A DNA stretch of 35,735 bases. Source: Actinomycetes bacterium (GTDB lineage: Bacteria; Actinomycetota; Acidimicrobiia; Acidimicrobiales; Microtrichaceae). Below are positions 22,991 to 30,802 of the stretch, piece by piece. The stretch covers positions 1-35,735 of the forward strand of contig JAUXGW010000005.1 in NCBI GenBank assembly GCA_030621865.1. The letters are read 5' to 3'. Within the stretch, counting starts at the first letter, position 1. The number at the start of each line of letters is the position of its first letter. The notes beneath the pieces were generated by a model. The model did no database searches, had not been told where the DNA came from, and was given only the letters and a program-made list of their open reading frames with translations. The translations under genes were made by a program, and so were the position numbers.

Positions 22991-24253
22991 ATGGAGAACG
23001 AACTCATTCCTTTCGGGGCGGAAGCACCCTCGAGTTCCACGGCCGGCCTCACAGAAGACTTCGTGGATCTCGCAGAAGACGAACCCACACTCGTCCTGAC
23101 CGGCGACCGTACGGACATATGGCGCTCAACCATGGCCGGCCATGCACCGCAGAACAACCTTGCGGCGTCCACACGGTTGCGCACGGCCCATGAGGGCGGA
23201 CCAATCCGGATTCAACCGAATCGACTCACCCGTGAGCACCGGGAAAGCCTGGAAGCGCGGACACTCGCTGCCGGCGCCACTCTCGCCGGCGGGGCAGGTG
23301 ATCGCTCGCGTGTGGAAGAACCCGATGAGTTCAGGACCTGTTTCGAGAAGGACCGGGACCGAATCCTGCATGCCAGTGCGTTCCGGAGACTGGCCGGGAA
23401 GACCCAGGTGTTCATTCAGCCCGAGGATCACCAGAGAACCCGGCTGACCCATGCACTGGAGGTCGCTCAGGTGGCAGTTGCGATCGCCTCCGCCGTTGGC
23501 TGCAACGTGGCGCTCACCGAAGCGATCGCGCTTGGCCATGACTGCGGGCATGGACCTGGTGGGCACGCATCCGAGGATGCTTTCACGCCCTACATTCCGG
23601 GTGGATATGACCATGCAACGTTCGGTGCCGACGTGATACTGGCATCACTCAATCTGTGCTCGGAAACACTTGACGGCATCAGGAATCACTCCTGGTCCAG
23701 GCCGATCGCAAGCACGCCAGAAGGTGAAATCGTCTCTTGGGCCGACCGGATCGCATACGTCTGCCACGACATGGAGGATGCAGCTGACGTCGGAATCGTC
23801 TCCGAAACCATGCTCCCCGCTCTGGTCGCCGAACGTTGTGGAGTCACCCGTTCGGATCAACTCGGATCGTTCATCGGCGCCATGGTCGAAACTGTCTGGG
23901 AAACGGGCTGCATCGGAATGTCCGAGCGACAAGCAGAGGCGTTGGCGAGTTTCAGGGCATTCAACTACGAACACATCTACATGCGTCCGGCTTCGGTGGA
24001 ACAGTCTCGAGCCGTCATCCGGATTCTGGGTGCCCTGGTGGAGTTCTACGCCGACAGACCACACGCCACCTCAATGGATTCACCATCAACAAGTTCGGAC
24101 CGCCTGAGCCCCGAGGACCGGGTTGACCCGGGTAGCACCGAGGCCTTCGTACGGGCGGTCACCTGGGTAGGTGGAATGACGGATCAGTTCGCGTTCCGTC
24201 AGGCGCAGTCATTACTCGGTTGGGATCCCGCCAGCCTCCCCAAGACCTGCTGA
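22991..24253 (+). CDS. dgt: HD-domain deoxynucleoside triphosphate triphosphohydrolase (Dgt-like)
   Basis: Hydrolyses dNTPs to nucleoside and triphosphate, thereby limiting the dNTP pool. The product is 420 aa. The core begins at DRDRILHASAFRRLAGKTQVF (about 121-141). The HD metal site has His154 in RLTHALEVAQVA and the His183-Asp184 pair in LGHDCGHGPGGHASE, followed by a conserved Asp in SWADRIAYVCHDMEDA. About 100 N-terminal residues precede the core, longer than I expect for the family, with an acidic first part. I chose the ATG at 22991 because TATGCT (22978-22983) ends 7 nt before it, giving a leaderless promoter; in-frame ATGs at 22961 and 22979 would fall before or within that element. 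Convergent with rpmA. Confidence 0.9.
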   Translation: MENELIPFGAEAPSSSTAGLTEDFVDLAEDEPTLVLTGDRTDIWRSTMAGHAPQNNLAASTRLRTAHEGGPIRIQPNRLTREHRESLEARTLAAGATLAGGAGDRSRVEEPDEFRTCFEKDRDRILHASAFRRLAGKTQVFIQPEDHQRTRLTHALEVAQVAVAIASAVGCNVALTEAIALGHDCGHGPGGHASEDAFTPYIPGGYDHATFGADVILASLNLCSETLDGIRNHSWSRPIASTPEGEIVSWADRIAYVCHDMEDAADVGIVSETMLPALVAERCGVTRSDQLGSFIGAMVETVWETGCIGMSERQAEALASFRAFNYEHIYMRPASVEQSRAVIRILGALVEFYADRPHATSMDSPSTSSDRLSPEDRVDPGSTEAFVRAVTWVGGMTDQFAFRQAQSLLGWDPASLPKTC

Positions 24254-24268
24254 CCTGTTGACCAGCAG
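24247..24268. terminator. Weak hairpin between convergent dgt and rpmA
   Basis: CTGCTG (24247-24252) and CAGCAG (24263-24268) could pair around a 10-nt loop, overlapping the dgt stop. No T tract is seen. This is low-grade evidence for a shared terminator in the 30-bp convergent gap. Confidence 0.25.
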
Positions 24269-24283
24269 ACGAACAGCAGGAAT

Positions 24284-24538
24284 TCAGTTGATGGGAAGTA
24301 TTTCCACGATCTTGCGGTTGCGGCGCGAGCCGAACTTGACCTCGCCATCAGCGAGGGCGAAAAGGGTGTCGTCGCCGCCCTTGCCCACGTTGTCACCGGG
24401 ATGGATCCTGGTTCCACGCTGGCGCACGATGATCGATCCGGCAGTCACCACGCCACCGTCGTACACCTTCACGCCGAGGCGCTGGCTGTTTGAATCGCGA
24501 CCGTTTCTCGTGGAGCCGCCACCTTTGGTCTTTGACAT
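24284..24538 (-). CDS. rpmA: 50S ribosomal protein L27
   Basis: Large-subunit protein L27, 84 aa, whose N-terminal tail reaches the peptidyl transferase centre. It begins [20 protein letters not shown], where family members have K-GGGS-x-NGRDS, and continues [29 protein letters not shown]. The start is the ATG at 24538. An open frame 12 codons longer lies in the rplU-rpmA spacer and has no family similarity. The usual actinobacterial next gene, obg, is absent; a convergent dgt occupies that side. Confidence 0.97.
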   Translation of the reverse strand: MSKTKGGGSTRNGRDSNSQRLGVKVYDGGVVTAGSIIVRQRGTRIHPGDNVGKGGDDTLFALADGEVKFGSRRNRKIVEILPIN

Positions 24539-24600
24539 CGTCGTTCCGTCCTTGTGCTCGTCCGGGCCGGTCAACGCGTGACCGTCAATTCCGGGGCCGG

Positions 24601-24906
24601 TCAGCCCTTGGAAATACCGGTGATCTCGATCATCGAATAGTTCTGGCGGTGCCCCCAGCGACGACGCTGGTTGCTCTTGTTCTTGTAGGTGAAGGCGTGG
24701 ACCTTCTTGCCGCGGCCCTCGCCAACGATACGTGCGGAAACCCTGGCCGAAGCCACGTCCTCGCCCGCCAGCACGGAATCACCGTCAACCACCATCACGG
24801 CGGGGAGCTCAACGCTCGATTCCGGCTCACCCAGATGTTCGACGCGCAGACGCTGACCCTCGGTCACCCGATACTGCTTGCCACCTGTCTTGACCACTGC
24901 ATACAT
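24601..24906 (-). CDS. rplU: 50S ribosomal protein L21
   Basis: Large-subunit protein L21, 101 aa, starting [18 protein letters not shown], the family consensus. [29 protein letters not shown] is the rRNA-binding C-terminal motif. I chose the ATG at 24906, with GGTGA 5 nt upstream; a GTG at 24915 would lengthen it by three residues. It lies 67 bp after the RNase E/G stop and 62 bp before rpmA, as in most actinobacteria. Confidence 0.97.
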   Translation of the reverse strand: MYAVVKTGGKQYRVTEGQRLRVEHLGEPESSVELPAVMVVDGDSVLAGEDVASARVSARIVGEGRGKKVHAFTYKNKSNQRRRWGHRQNYSMIEITGISKG

Positions 24907-24973
24907 ACGGTTCACCAGCCTACAGAGTCGGGCGACCCATATGCATATCGGGGGTCGCTGGGAGATGGGTATC

Positions 24974-26776
24974 TCACCTCAGAAAACGCTCGGGAACGAT
25001 CATTCCGCGGCCGTGACAGGGTTCACAGGGTTCGGCGAGGGTGTTCAGAAGGCCTTCCCCGATGCGTTTGCGGGTCATCTCCACCAGACCCAGCTCGGAG
25101 ATCGGGAACACCTGGGTTCTGGTTTTGTCCACGCTGAGTGCTTGTTTGAAGCGCCTGAACACCTGATCGCGATTCTGCTTCACCTCCATGTCGACGAAGT
25201 CGATGACGATGATTCCACCGATGTCACGAAGACGCAGCTGTCGGGCAATCTCGTCAGCGGCTTCGAGATTGTTGTTGAAGACGGTCTCCTCGAGGCTGGA
25301 GGAACCCACGTTCTTGCCTGTGTTGACGTCGACCACGGTGAGGGCTTCGGTGCTCTCGATGATCAGCGAACCTCCCGACGGGAGCCAGACCTTGCGGTCC
25401 AACACCTTGGTGACCTGTTCGGACACGTGCATCTTCTGGAACAGCGGCAGAGGTTCCTTCTGCGTGTCGTACAGCTTGACCCGTTCGGCAAGGGCCGGGG
25501 CGACGGCCGCGGCATAGGACCGAATCTCCTCAAACAACTCCTGGTCGTCGATGGTGACGCTGCGGAAATCGGAGCTGAACTCCTCGCGAATCATCCGCAC
25601 GGCCATCGGCGGCTCGCGGTAGATCAGGCGGGGTGTCTGCTGACCCTGAGCCATTTCCGCAATTTTCTTCCACTGTGCCCACAAGTGCTGGATGTCGCGC
25701 TGGATCTCATTGGCCGTGACGTTTTCTGCCGCTGTGCGCACAATCAGCCCATGCCCCTTGGGGCGAGCCTTGTTCAGAATCTTGCGAAGACGCTTGCGCT
25801 CAGCGTCGGGCAGGCGCTTGGAGATTCCAACGGTGTCCGAGTTCGGCACGAAGACCACGAAACGACCGGGAACCGAAACTTCCTGGGTGAGCCGTGCACC
25901 TTTGTGGCCGATCGGGTTCTTCGTGACCTGACAAAGCACGATCTGGCGGTTCTTGAGCACCTGTTCGATACGAGGTTCGTCTCCGGGATCAACTCCATCC
26001 AGATCAGATGGATCCCAGGTGATGTCCGACCGGTAGAGAACCGCGTTCTTCGGTGTACTGATGTCGACAAATGCCGCCTCCATGCCGGGCAACACATTTT
26101 CAACACGACCCGCATAGATGTTCCCGTGAATCTGTGAAACATCGTCTGCCGGCCGACTCACGTAGTGCTCCACCAGCGAACGGCCCTCGAGCACCGAGAT
26201 GTGTGTGGTCTCACCGTCAACATGCACCATCATCTGGTATCTGCCCAGCGGGTTGCCGTCCTTGTATTGGCCCCGGCGCGTCTCCATCTCCGCCTCGTCC
26301 AACTCAATGACCTCAAGGTCATCAACAGTCACCGAAACCGGAGCCTGAGGCTTGCGGCGCCTGCCACGTCCCTTCTTCCTCGATCCACCCTGATCGCCCT
26401 GGCCCTTCTGCTGACCTTGTTTCTGCTGGCGCTGACCCTGTTTCTGCTGACCCTGCTTCTGCTGCTGTTTGCCCCGGTTCTGGCCTTGAGCCCTGTCATC
26501 GGTGCCTTGAGCTCTGTTGCCCTGACCGCCACGGCGGCGACGTCGCCTTTTCCGACTCTGCGAGGTTCCCTCACCCGAACCTTGCCCACCAGCACTGCGC
26601 GCAGGGGAATTCGATGGGTCGCCCGAACGCGCCGGTGGTGCCGGCATGGAGTCCCCGATTTTGGGCTTCTGTGGAGCCCCTGGTGGTGGTGCCTTCGGTG
26701 TTGGTGGCCCGTCAGTCGAGCTCGATGGGGAAGATTCGCCTGCCCGGCGGTCCTCCGGTGGCAATTGGTCGTTCAT
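24974..26776 (-). CDS. rne: Ribonuclease E/G
   Basis: Endoribonuclease for mRNA decay and rRNA processing, 600 aa. About 150 N-terminal residues are disordered: Pro-rich (12-50), then Arg-rich RKRRRRRRGGQG (75-86), then Gln/Lys repeats (103-125), a layout typical of actinobacterial RNase E and likely to bind RNA or partners. The S1 domain starts at about 213 (SQIHGNIYAGRVENVLPGMEAAFVDI). Catalytic Asp483 is in VVDVNTG and Asp526 is in VIDFVDM. The Zn-link CEPC is at 584-587. The E. coli-type C-terminal scaffold is missing and the protein ends at ERFLR. The start is the ATG at 26776 with GAGAGGA 7 nt upstream; this site overlaps the DUF2344 stop, suggesting coupling. Confidence 0.96.
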   Translation of the reverse strand: MNDQLPPEDRRAGESSPSSSTDGPPTPKAPPPGAPQKPKIGDSMPAPPARSGDPSNSPARSAGGQGSGEGTSQSRKRRRRRRGGQGNRAQGTDDRAQGQNRGKQQQKQGQQKQGQRQQKQGQQKGQGDQGGSRKKGRGRRRKPQAPVSVTVDDLEVIELDEAEMETRRGQYKDGNPLGRYQMMVHVDGETTHISVLEGRSLVEHYVSRPADDVSQIHGNIYAGRVENVLPGMEAAFVDISTPKNAVLYRSDITWDPSDLDGVDPGDEPRIEQVLKNRQIVLCQVTKNPIGHKGARLTQEVSVPGRFVVFVPNSDTVGISKRLPDAERKRLRKILNKARPKGHGLIVRTAAENVTANEIQRDIQHLWAQWKKIAEMAQGQQTPRLIYREPPMAVRMIREEFSSDFRSVTIDDQELFEEIRSYAAAVAPALAERVKLYDTQKEPLPLFQKMHVSEQVTKVLDRKVWLPSGGSLIIESTEALTVVDVNTGKNVGSSSLEETVFNNNLEAADEIARQLRLRDIGGIIVIDFVDMEVKQNRDQVFRRFKQALSVDKTRTQVFPISELGLVEMTRKRIGEGLLNTLAEPCEPCHGRGMIVPERFLR

Positions 26777-26788
26777 TCAGAAGTCCTC

Positions 26789-27517
26789 TCATGACGCACG
26801 CGCTTCCGCGGGCGTGGACGGCGGTGCAGGCTCACCCAAGGGGCCTTGCATCGTTGCGTCGCTGTCAGTCCATTGGTGCATCCGCCGCACTCCGAGCGGT
26901 TCGGTAATGCCGAGCACGTCCAATAGTTCAGACGGGCGGATACTGCGAGGTTTGGTGCCAAGCTCGAATCTGAGCCGGGTACCGGGTGTGATCGACTCCT
27001 CGGTTGGGGTCTTCAGGACCTCCAAAGCCAGAAGCAATGGGCGCAGGTCCTCGCGGCGCTGCTTACCCTTGCGTTCGATCTCGATCTCAATTGTTGATGC
27101 CTTCAGCAAGTCTGAGCACCGTTCTTGAAGTTGTTCTTCCACGCCGCCCGTTCGGGCGACCCAGACCGTGGAGGTGACCATCTCCTGAAGAGACGGACCT
27201 TTCGGATCGACCTCGGCCGCTCCACAGATGGTGATTCCTCTCGGAACACACTGTTGAAGCCCCTCGGCGATCACCTCTGGATCCCGATTTCCCACCCGAT
27301 CCTGATCCAGATCAATGTCCAGATACTCCGCATCCGACTCATACCCGGTTGGTAATGCGAGTCCGAAGTGAAGTTTTGGCCTCGGGGAGAAACCCTGACT
27401 GTAGGCCACCGGGACATGTGATCGGCGAATCGCCCTCTCAACAACTTTCGCCACGTCCCGATGAGACAGGAAACGGACCTTGCCGTACTTGGAATATTTC
27501 AGTCGAATCCGGGTCAT
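26789..27517 (-). CDS. DUF2344 radical SAM-associated protein (TIGR03936-type)
   Basis: A 242-aa partner of the upstream radical SAM protein. It begins MTRIRLKYSKYGKVRFLSHRDVAKVVERAIRRSHVPVAYSQGFSPRPKLHFGLALPTGYES, the family hallmark, including FSPRPK. In some bacteria the two are fused in one chain, which implies a shared complex. Biochemical role is unknown. The start is the ATG at 27517, which overlaps the radical SAM stop in ATGA, so translation is coupled. The open frame extending upstream to 27685 is antisense-like and not used. The gene order radical SAM, DUF2344, rne, rplU, rpmA is widespread in actinobacteria and hints at a role tied to RNA or ribosomes. Confidence 0.93.
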   Translation of the reverse strand: MTRIRLKYSKYGKVRFLSHRDVAKVVERAIRRSHVPVAYSQGFSPRPKLHFGLALPTGYESDAEYLDIDLDQDRVGNRDPEVIAEGLQQCVPRGITICGAAEVDPKGPSLQEMVTSTVWVARTGGVEEQLQERCSDLLKASTIEIEIERKGKQRREDLRPLLLALEVLKTPTEESITPGTRLRFELGTKPRSIRPSELLDVLGITEPLGVRRMHQWTDSDATMQGPLGEPAPPSTPAEARAS

Positions 27518-29496
27518 TGCCGATCCGCCAATTCTACCGCCACGGCAACGGGTTCCGGGATCAGTCCACCCGTGTCGAGATCTTGTCCGGTCCCCTGACT
27601 GCCACCCGCAGGTGGTACCGCAGAGGCCACCACGTGTTCGATCCCGTATCCGGTGCAAGCACCACAGTCGTAACACGGCGTCCATCTGCAGTCGGGCAGA
27701 CCGACCTCATCGAGCGCATCGAGCCAATCCTGCCAGAGGAAGTCCTTGTGCAGGCCTGCATCGATGTGATCCCAGGGCAGAACCTCGGACTCCTCCCGGT
27801 GGCGATTCGAGAACTGTTCGGGTGTCAGTCCCTGACCCTCCAGCGCATTCATCCACGCTTCGAGGTCAAACCTTTCGGACCACTCCTGGAATGTTGCCCC
27901 GGATCGCCAGGCCTGTTCGATCACAGCGCCGAGTCGTCGGTCACCCCGGCTGAGAATGCCTTCCAGCTGACTCGCCCGGGAGTCGTGCCACTTGATCTGG
28001 ATGCCGCGCTCACGGCGCACCGCGTCACGAACCAGATTCACCTTGCGGTCAAGCTCTTCGACCGTATTCTGCCCGAACCACTGAAACGGGGTGAATGGTT
28101 TGGGCACGAAGCCTCCCACCGAAAGCGTCACGGAGGGACTCTTGTGATGTCGTCGGCCGATCTCGATGCAATTCCTGGCGAGGCGGGCGATGCCGAGGGT
28201 GTCTTCATCGGTCTCGCTCGGCAGTCCCGTGAGGAAGTAGAGCTTCACGCGCCTCCAACCCTGGGAGAATGCGGAGTCCACCGCGCCATAGAGGTCTTCC
28301 TCGCGTATCAACTTGTTGATGATCTGTCGCATCCTCCAGGTACCGGCCTCGGGCGCGAACGTGAGGCCGCTGCGACGGCCGTTCTGCAACTGACTGGCAA
28401 TGTCAACACCGAAGGCGTCCACCCGCAATGAGGGCAGGGACACGGAAATTCGGCCCTCCGTGTCCTGGGCCATGACTTCGGAAACCACATCCGAGATGCC
28501 GGAGAAGTCAGCAGTGGACAGCGACGTCAGAGCCACTTCGTCGTAGCCGGTGGACTCCAACCCGTCGGCAACCATTTTGGCGACCTGTTCGGCAGGTCGC
28601 TCCCGAACCGGTCGGGTGATCATCCCCGCCTGGCAGAATCGGCAACCTCTGGTGCAGCCCCGGAAGACCTCCACGTTGAGCCGATCGTGCACCACTTCGG
28701 TGAGGGGCACGATCGGACTCCGCGGGTAAGGCCATTCCCCAAGGTCCGCGATCGTTCGTTTGGCGATGACTTCAGCCGCCTCGGGCCACTCGGGTTCAAC
28801 GCTTTGCACCACGGCATCGGGTTGGTCAGACGTGTACTCGACCGAATAGGCGGATGGAACGTAGACACCCTCGATTCCACACAGCGCATGCAACAGCTCC
28901 GAACGATTGGAGTCGCCGGCGTCTTTCCAGGCAGCAATGACATCGGTGATCTCGGTGACCACTTCTTCGCCGTCACCCATCACCACTGCGTCCAGAAAGT
29001 CTGCAAGGGGTTCGGGGTTGTATGTGCAGTGGCCGCCGGCAATCACGAGCGGATGTTCGATGGTGCGCTCACCAGCGTGAATGGGCACGCCCGCCAGGTC
29101 AATGCAGTTGAGGAGATTGGTGTAGTTCAGTTCGGCCGACAGGTTGAACGCGAACACGTCGAAGCCCGCAGCACTGCGATGAGTGTCAACGCTGAAGAAG
29201 GGGATGCCCTGCGCGCGCATTCGCTTCTCGAGGTCGCTCCACGGGGCGTACCCGCGCTCTGCAACCGCGTTGGGATGCTCATTGATGATCTCGAAGAGGA
29301 TCTGCAGACCCTGATTCGGCAACCCGATCTCGTAGGTGTCGGGATAGGTCAGCAGCCATGACACGGGATTCGCGGACTTGTCCCAGTCGGGTTCGACAAC
29401 TCCCAGTTCGCAACCGATGTAGCGGGAAGGTTTCTGAACCAGCGGGAGATTCGGTTCGAGAATCTCCCAGACGAACTCCGGAGACTGCGAAGACAT
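27514..29496 (-). CDS. Radical SAM protein, B12-binding-like (TIGR03960-type)
   Basis: Radical S-adenosylmethionine protein of 660 aa with an N-terminal domain similar to cobalamin-binding folds (about 40-200). The cluster motif is CTRGCRFC, with Cys281, Cys285 and Cys288 after EVFRG, then QAGMITRPVRERP. Other blocks are LTSLSTADFSG and GLTFAPEAGTWRMRQIINK. The C-terminal part contains CRWTPCYDCGACTGYG, an additional Cys cluster that could bind a second Fe-S centre. The reaction is not known for the family. The start is the ATG at 29496. TAAAAT (plus strand 29506-29511) ends 9 nt before it, so a very short leader is possible. Transcription probably starts here, after the large hairpin that follows rodA. 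Confidence 0.93.
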   Translation of the reverse strand: MSSQSPEFVWEILEPNLPLVQKPSRYIGCELGVVEPDWDKSANPVSWLLTYPDTYEIGLPNQGLQILFEIINEHPNAVAERGYAPWSDLEKRMRAQGIPFFSVDTHRSAAGFDVFAFNLSAELNYTNLLNCIDLAGVPIHAGERTIEHPLVIAGGHCTYNPEPLADFLDAVVMGDGEEVVTEITDVIAAWKDAGDSNRSELLHALCGIEGVYVPSAYSVEYTSDQPDAVVQSVEPEWPEAAEVIAKRTIADLGEWPYPRSPIVPLTEVVHDRLNVEVFRGCTRGCRFCQAGMITRPVRERPAEQVAKMVADGLESTGYDEVALTSLSTADFSGISDVVSEVMAQDTEGRISVSLPSLRVDAFGVDIASQLQNGRRSGLTFAPEAGTWRMRQIINKLIREEDLYGAVDSAFSQGWRRVKLYFLTGLPSETDEDTLGIARLARNCIEIGRRHHKSPSVTLSVGGFVPKPFTPFQWFGQNTVEELDRKVNLVRDAVRRERGIQIKWHDSRASQLEGILSRGDRRLGAVIEQAWRSGATFQEWSERFDLEAWMNALEGQGLTPEQFSNRHREESEVLPWDHIDAGLHKDFLWQDWLDALDEVGLPDCRWTPCYDCGACTGYGIEHVVASAVPPAGGSQGTGQDLDTGGLIPEPVAVAVELADRQ

Positions 29497-29557
29497 GATC
29501 TGGAGATTTTACAGAATCACCACAGCCGAACCGAACCAGCCCCGCCTCCTTTTCTGC

Positions 29558-29605
29558 TTCTGTGATGGTCAGGTCGCGCAAAAGCGCGACCTGACCATCA
29601 CAGAA
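29558..29605. terminator. Perfect 22-bp inverted repeat with AAAA loop between rodA and the radical SAM gene
   Basis: The arms at 29558-29579 and 29584-29605 pair without a mismatch around AAAA (inner part GGTCGCGC-AAAA-GCGCGACC). It lies 75 bp after the rodA stop and 61 bp before the radical SAM ATG, both on the minus strand. No T tract follows on the minus strand. The likeliest role is a U-less terminator or processing barrier ending the mre-rodA operon. A protein-binding or recombination site is also possible. Confidence 0.8.
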
Positions 29606-29650
29606 CGGGTTTGGGGACCAGAACGGGTTTGGGGACCAGAACGGCGGTTC
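29601..29650. repeat. 18-bp tandem repeat beside the large hairpin
   Basis: CAGAACGGGTTTGGGGAC occurs at 29601-29618 and identically at 29619-29636, followed by a partial CAGAACGG copy at 29637. The first unit overlaps the last 5 bases of the inverted repeat, so the two structures are joined. Confidence 0.85.
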
Positions 29651-29659
29651 TGGGACAGC

Positions 29660-29701
29660 TCAGCTGAATCGATGCATGTGTCAGCTGAATCGATGCATGT
29701 G
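29660..29701 (-). repeat. Perfect 21-bp duplication of the rodA 3' end
   Basis: Two identical 21-bp units, 29681-29701 and 29660-29680. On the rodA strand each encodes HMHRFS and a TGA stop. The upstream copy is the true C-terminus; the second repeats the last six codons and the stop just after it, in the same frame. Confidence 0.9.
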
Positions 29702-30802
29702 CACGGACTGAACGAGTCCGATGGCAACGAAGGATGCCAACACCGAGGAACCCCCGTAGGAGACCAGCGGTAGCGGGATTCCGGTGACCGGCATGAGTCC
29801 GAGGGTCATCCCGATGTTTTCGAATATGTGGAACAGGAACATCGACATGATTCCCACACATATCAAGGTCCCGGTCCGGTCGGGCGCGAGTTGGGCTGCC
29901 CGCCAGGTCCGCCAGACGATCACTCCAAGAGCGGCAACCAGAATCCCGGCACCCACGAATCCCCATTCCTCACCGGCGACCGTGAAAATGAAGTCGGATT
30001 CCTGAACCGGCACAAATCCGCCGCGGGTCTGAGGACCCTCGCCGTAGCCGTATCCGGTCAAACCCCCGGAAGAGATCGCCGTTTGAGCCTGGGTCACGTT
30101 GTAGGACTGCCCTGAAGGAGTCACGAATGAGGTCAGTCGATCACGCTGATACTCATCAAGCGCACCAGAGCTGAGCAACGCCGCAAGCCCCAGCACACCG
30201 AGGATCACGAGAATGATCAGGTGTTTGAGACGAACTCCGCCCACCACGAGCATCCCAAGCGCAATGGCGACGAACACAAGCGCCGAACCAAGGTCGGGTT
30301 GCATCACTGTGATTCCCAGCGGAATGCCCAACATCACAAGAGACACACCAAGACGCCTCAGGTCCACCCGGTCCGCGGCGCCCAGATAGGCCGCCACCGC
30401 AATTATCGTTCCAATCTTTGCCAGCTCGGCGGGTTGCAGTGACACCGGCCCGAACCGGTACCAGCCGCTGGTTCCATTGATCGTCGTGCCAAGCGGCGTG
30501 AGCACGCCGAGCAGCAGCACCAGGGAAACGCCGTAGATGACTTGCCACCAGTCGGTCACCCGCCGGTAGTCGATCAGCGACACACCAGCCATGAGAATTG
30601 CTCCCATGGCCACGAAACCCACATGACGGTAAATCAGATCCGAGTTGGCCGGAGTGTGCCGCGTGGCGCTGTAGACCATGAACGAACCCATGGTGGCAAC
30701 CACGACCACGGCGACAACCAGGACTCCGTCCACGTGGCGCCAGGGCGCGGAGAGATCCCGAGCGGAGAAACCGCTGGTCCTGGTGCGGGTCGTGCTAACC
30801 AT
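29681..30802 (-). CDS. rodA: RodA, SEDS-family peptidoglycan glycosyltransferase
   Basis: Polytopic membrane enzyme that polymerises lipid II during cell elongation together with PBP2. The product is 373 aa, with about ten membrane segments beginning at GVLVVAVVVVATMGSFMVY. SEDS signatures are GTSGWYRFGPVSLQPAELAKIG, VMQPDLGSALVF, ESDFIFTVAGEEWGFVG (the catalytic loop) and the closing GIPLPLVSYGGSSVLASFVAIG. The start is the ATG at 30802, which overlaps the PBP2 gene stop by 8 nt (ATGGTTAG). The longer open frame upstream is antisense-like Arg/Pro coding. The C-terminus HMHRFS is duplicated in the DNA just past the stop. It is the last gene of the mre-mrdA-rodA operon and is followed by a strong hairpin. 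Confidence 0.96.
   Translation of the reverse strand: MVSTTRTRTSGFSARDLSAPWRHVDGVLVVAVVVVATMGSFMVYSATRHTPANSDLIYRHVGFVAMGAILMAGVSLIDYRRVTDWWQVIYGVSLVLLLGVLTPLGTTINGTSGWYRFGPVSLQPAELAKIGTIIAVAAYLGAADRVDLRRLGVSLVMLGIPLGITVMQPDLGSALVFVAIALGMLVVGGVRLKHLIILVILGVLGLAALLSSGALDEYQRDRLTSFVTPSGQSYNVTQAQTAISSGGLTGYGYGEGPQTRGGFVPVQESDFIFTVAGEEWGFVGAGILVAALGVIVWRTWRAAQLAPDRTGTLICVGIMSMFLFHIFENIGMTLGLMPVTGIPLPLVSYGGSSVLASFVAIGLVQSVHMHRFS

Noticed and set aside
24878..26137. 419-codon plus-strand frame antisense to rne
   Set aside because: Complement of the conserved RNase E/G catalytic domain; low-information composition.
27518..27685. Longer N-terminus for the DUF2344 protein
   Set aside because: The family begins at MTRIRLKYSK, and the ATGA overlap with the radical SAM stop fixes the start.
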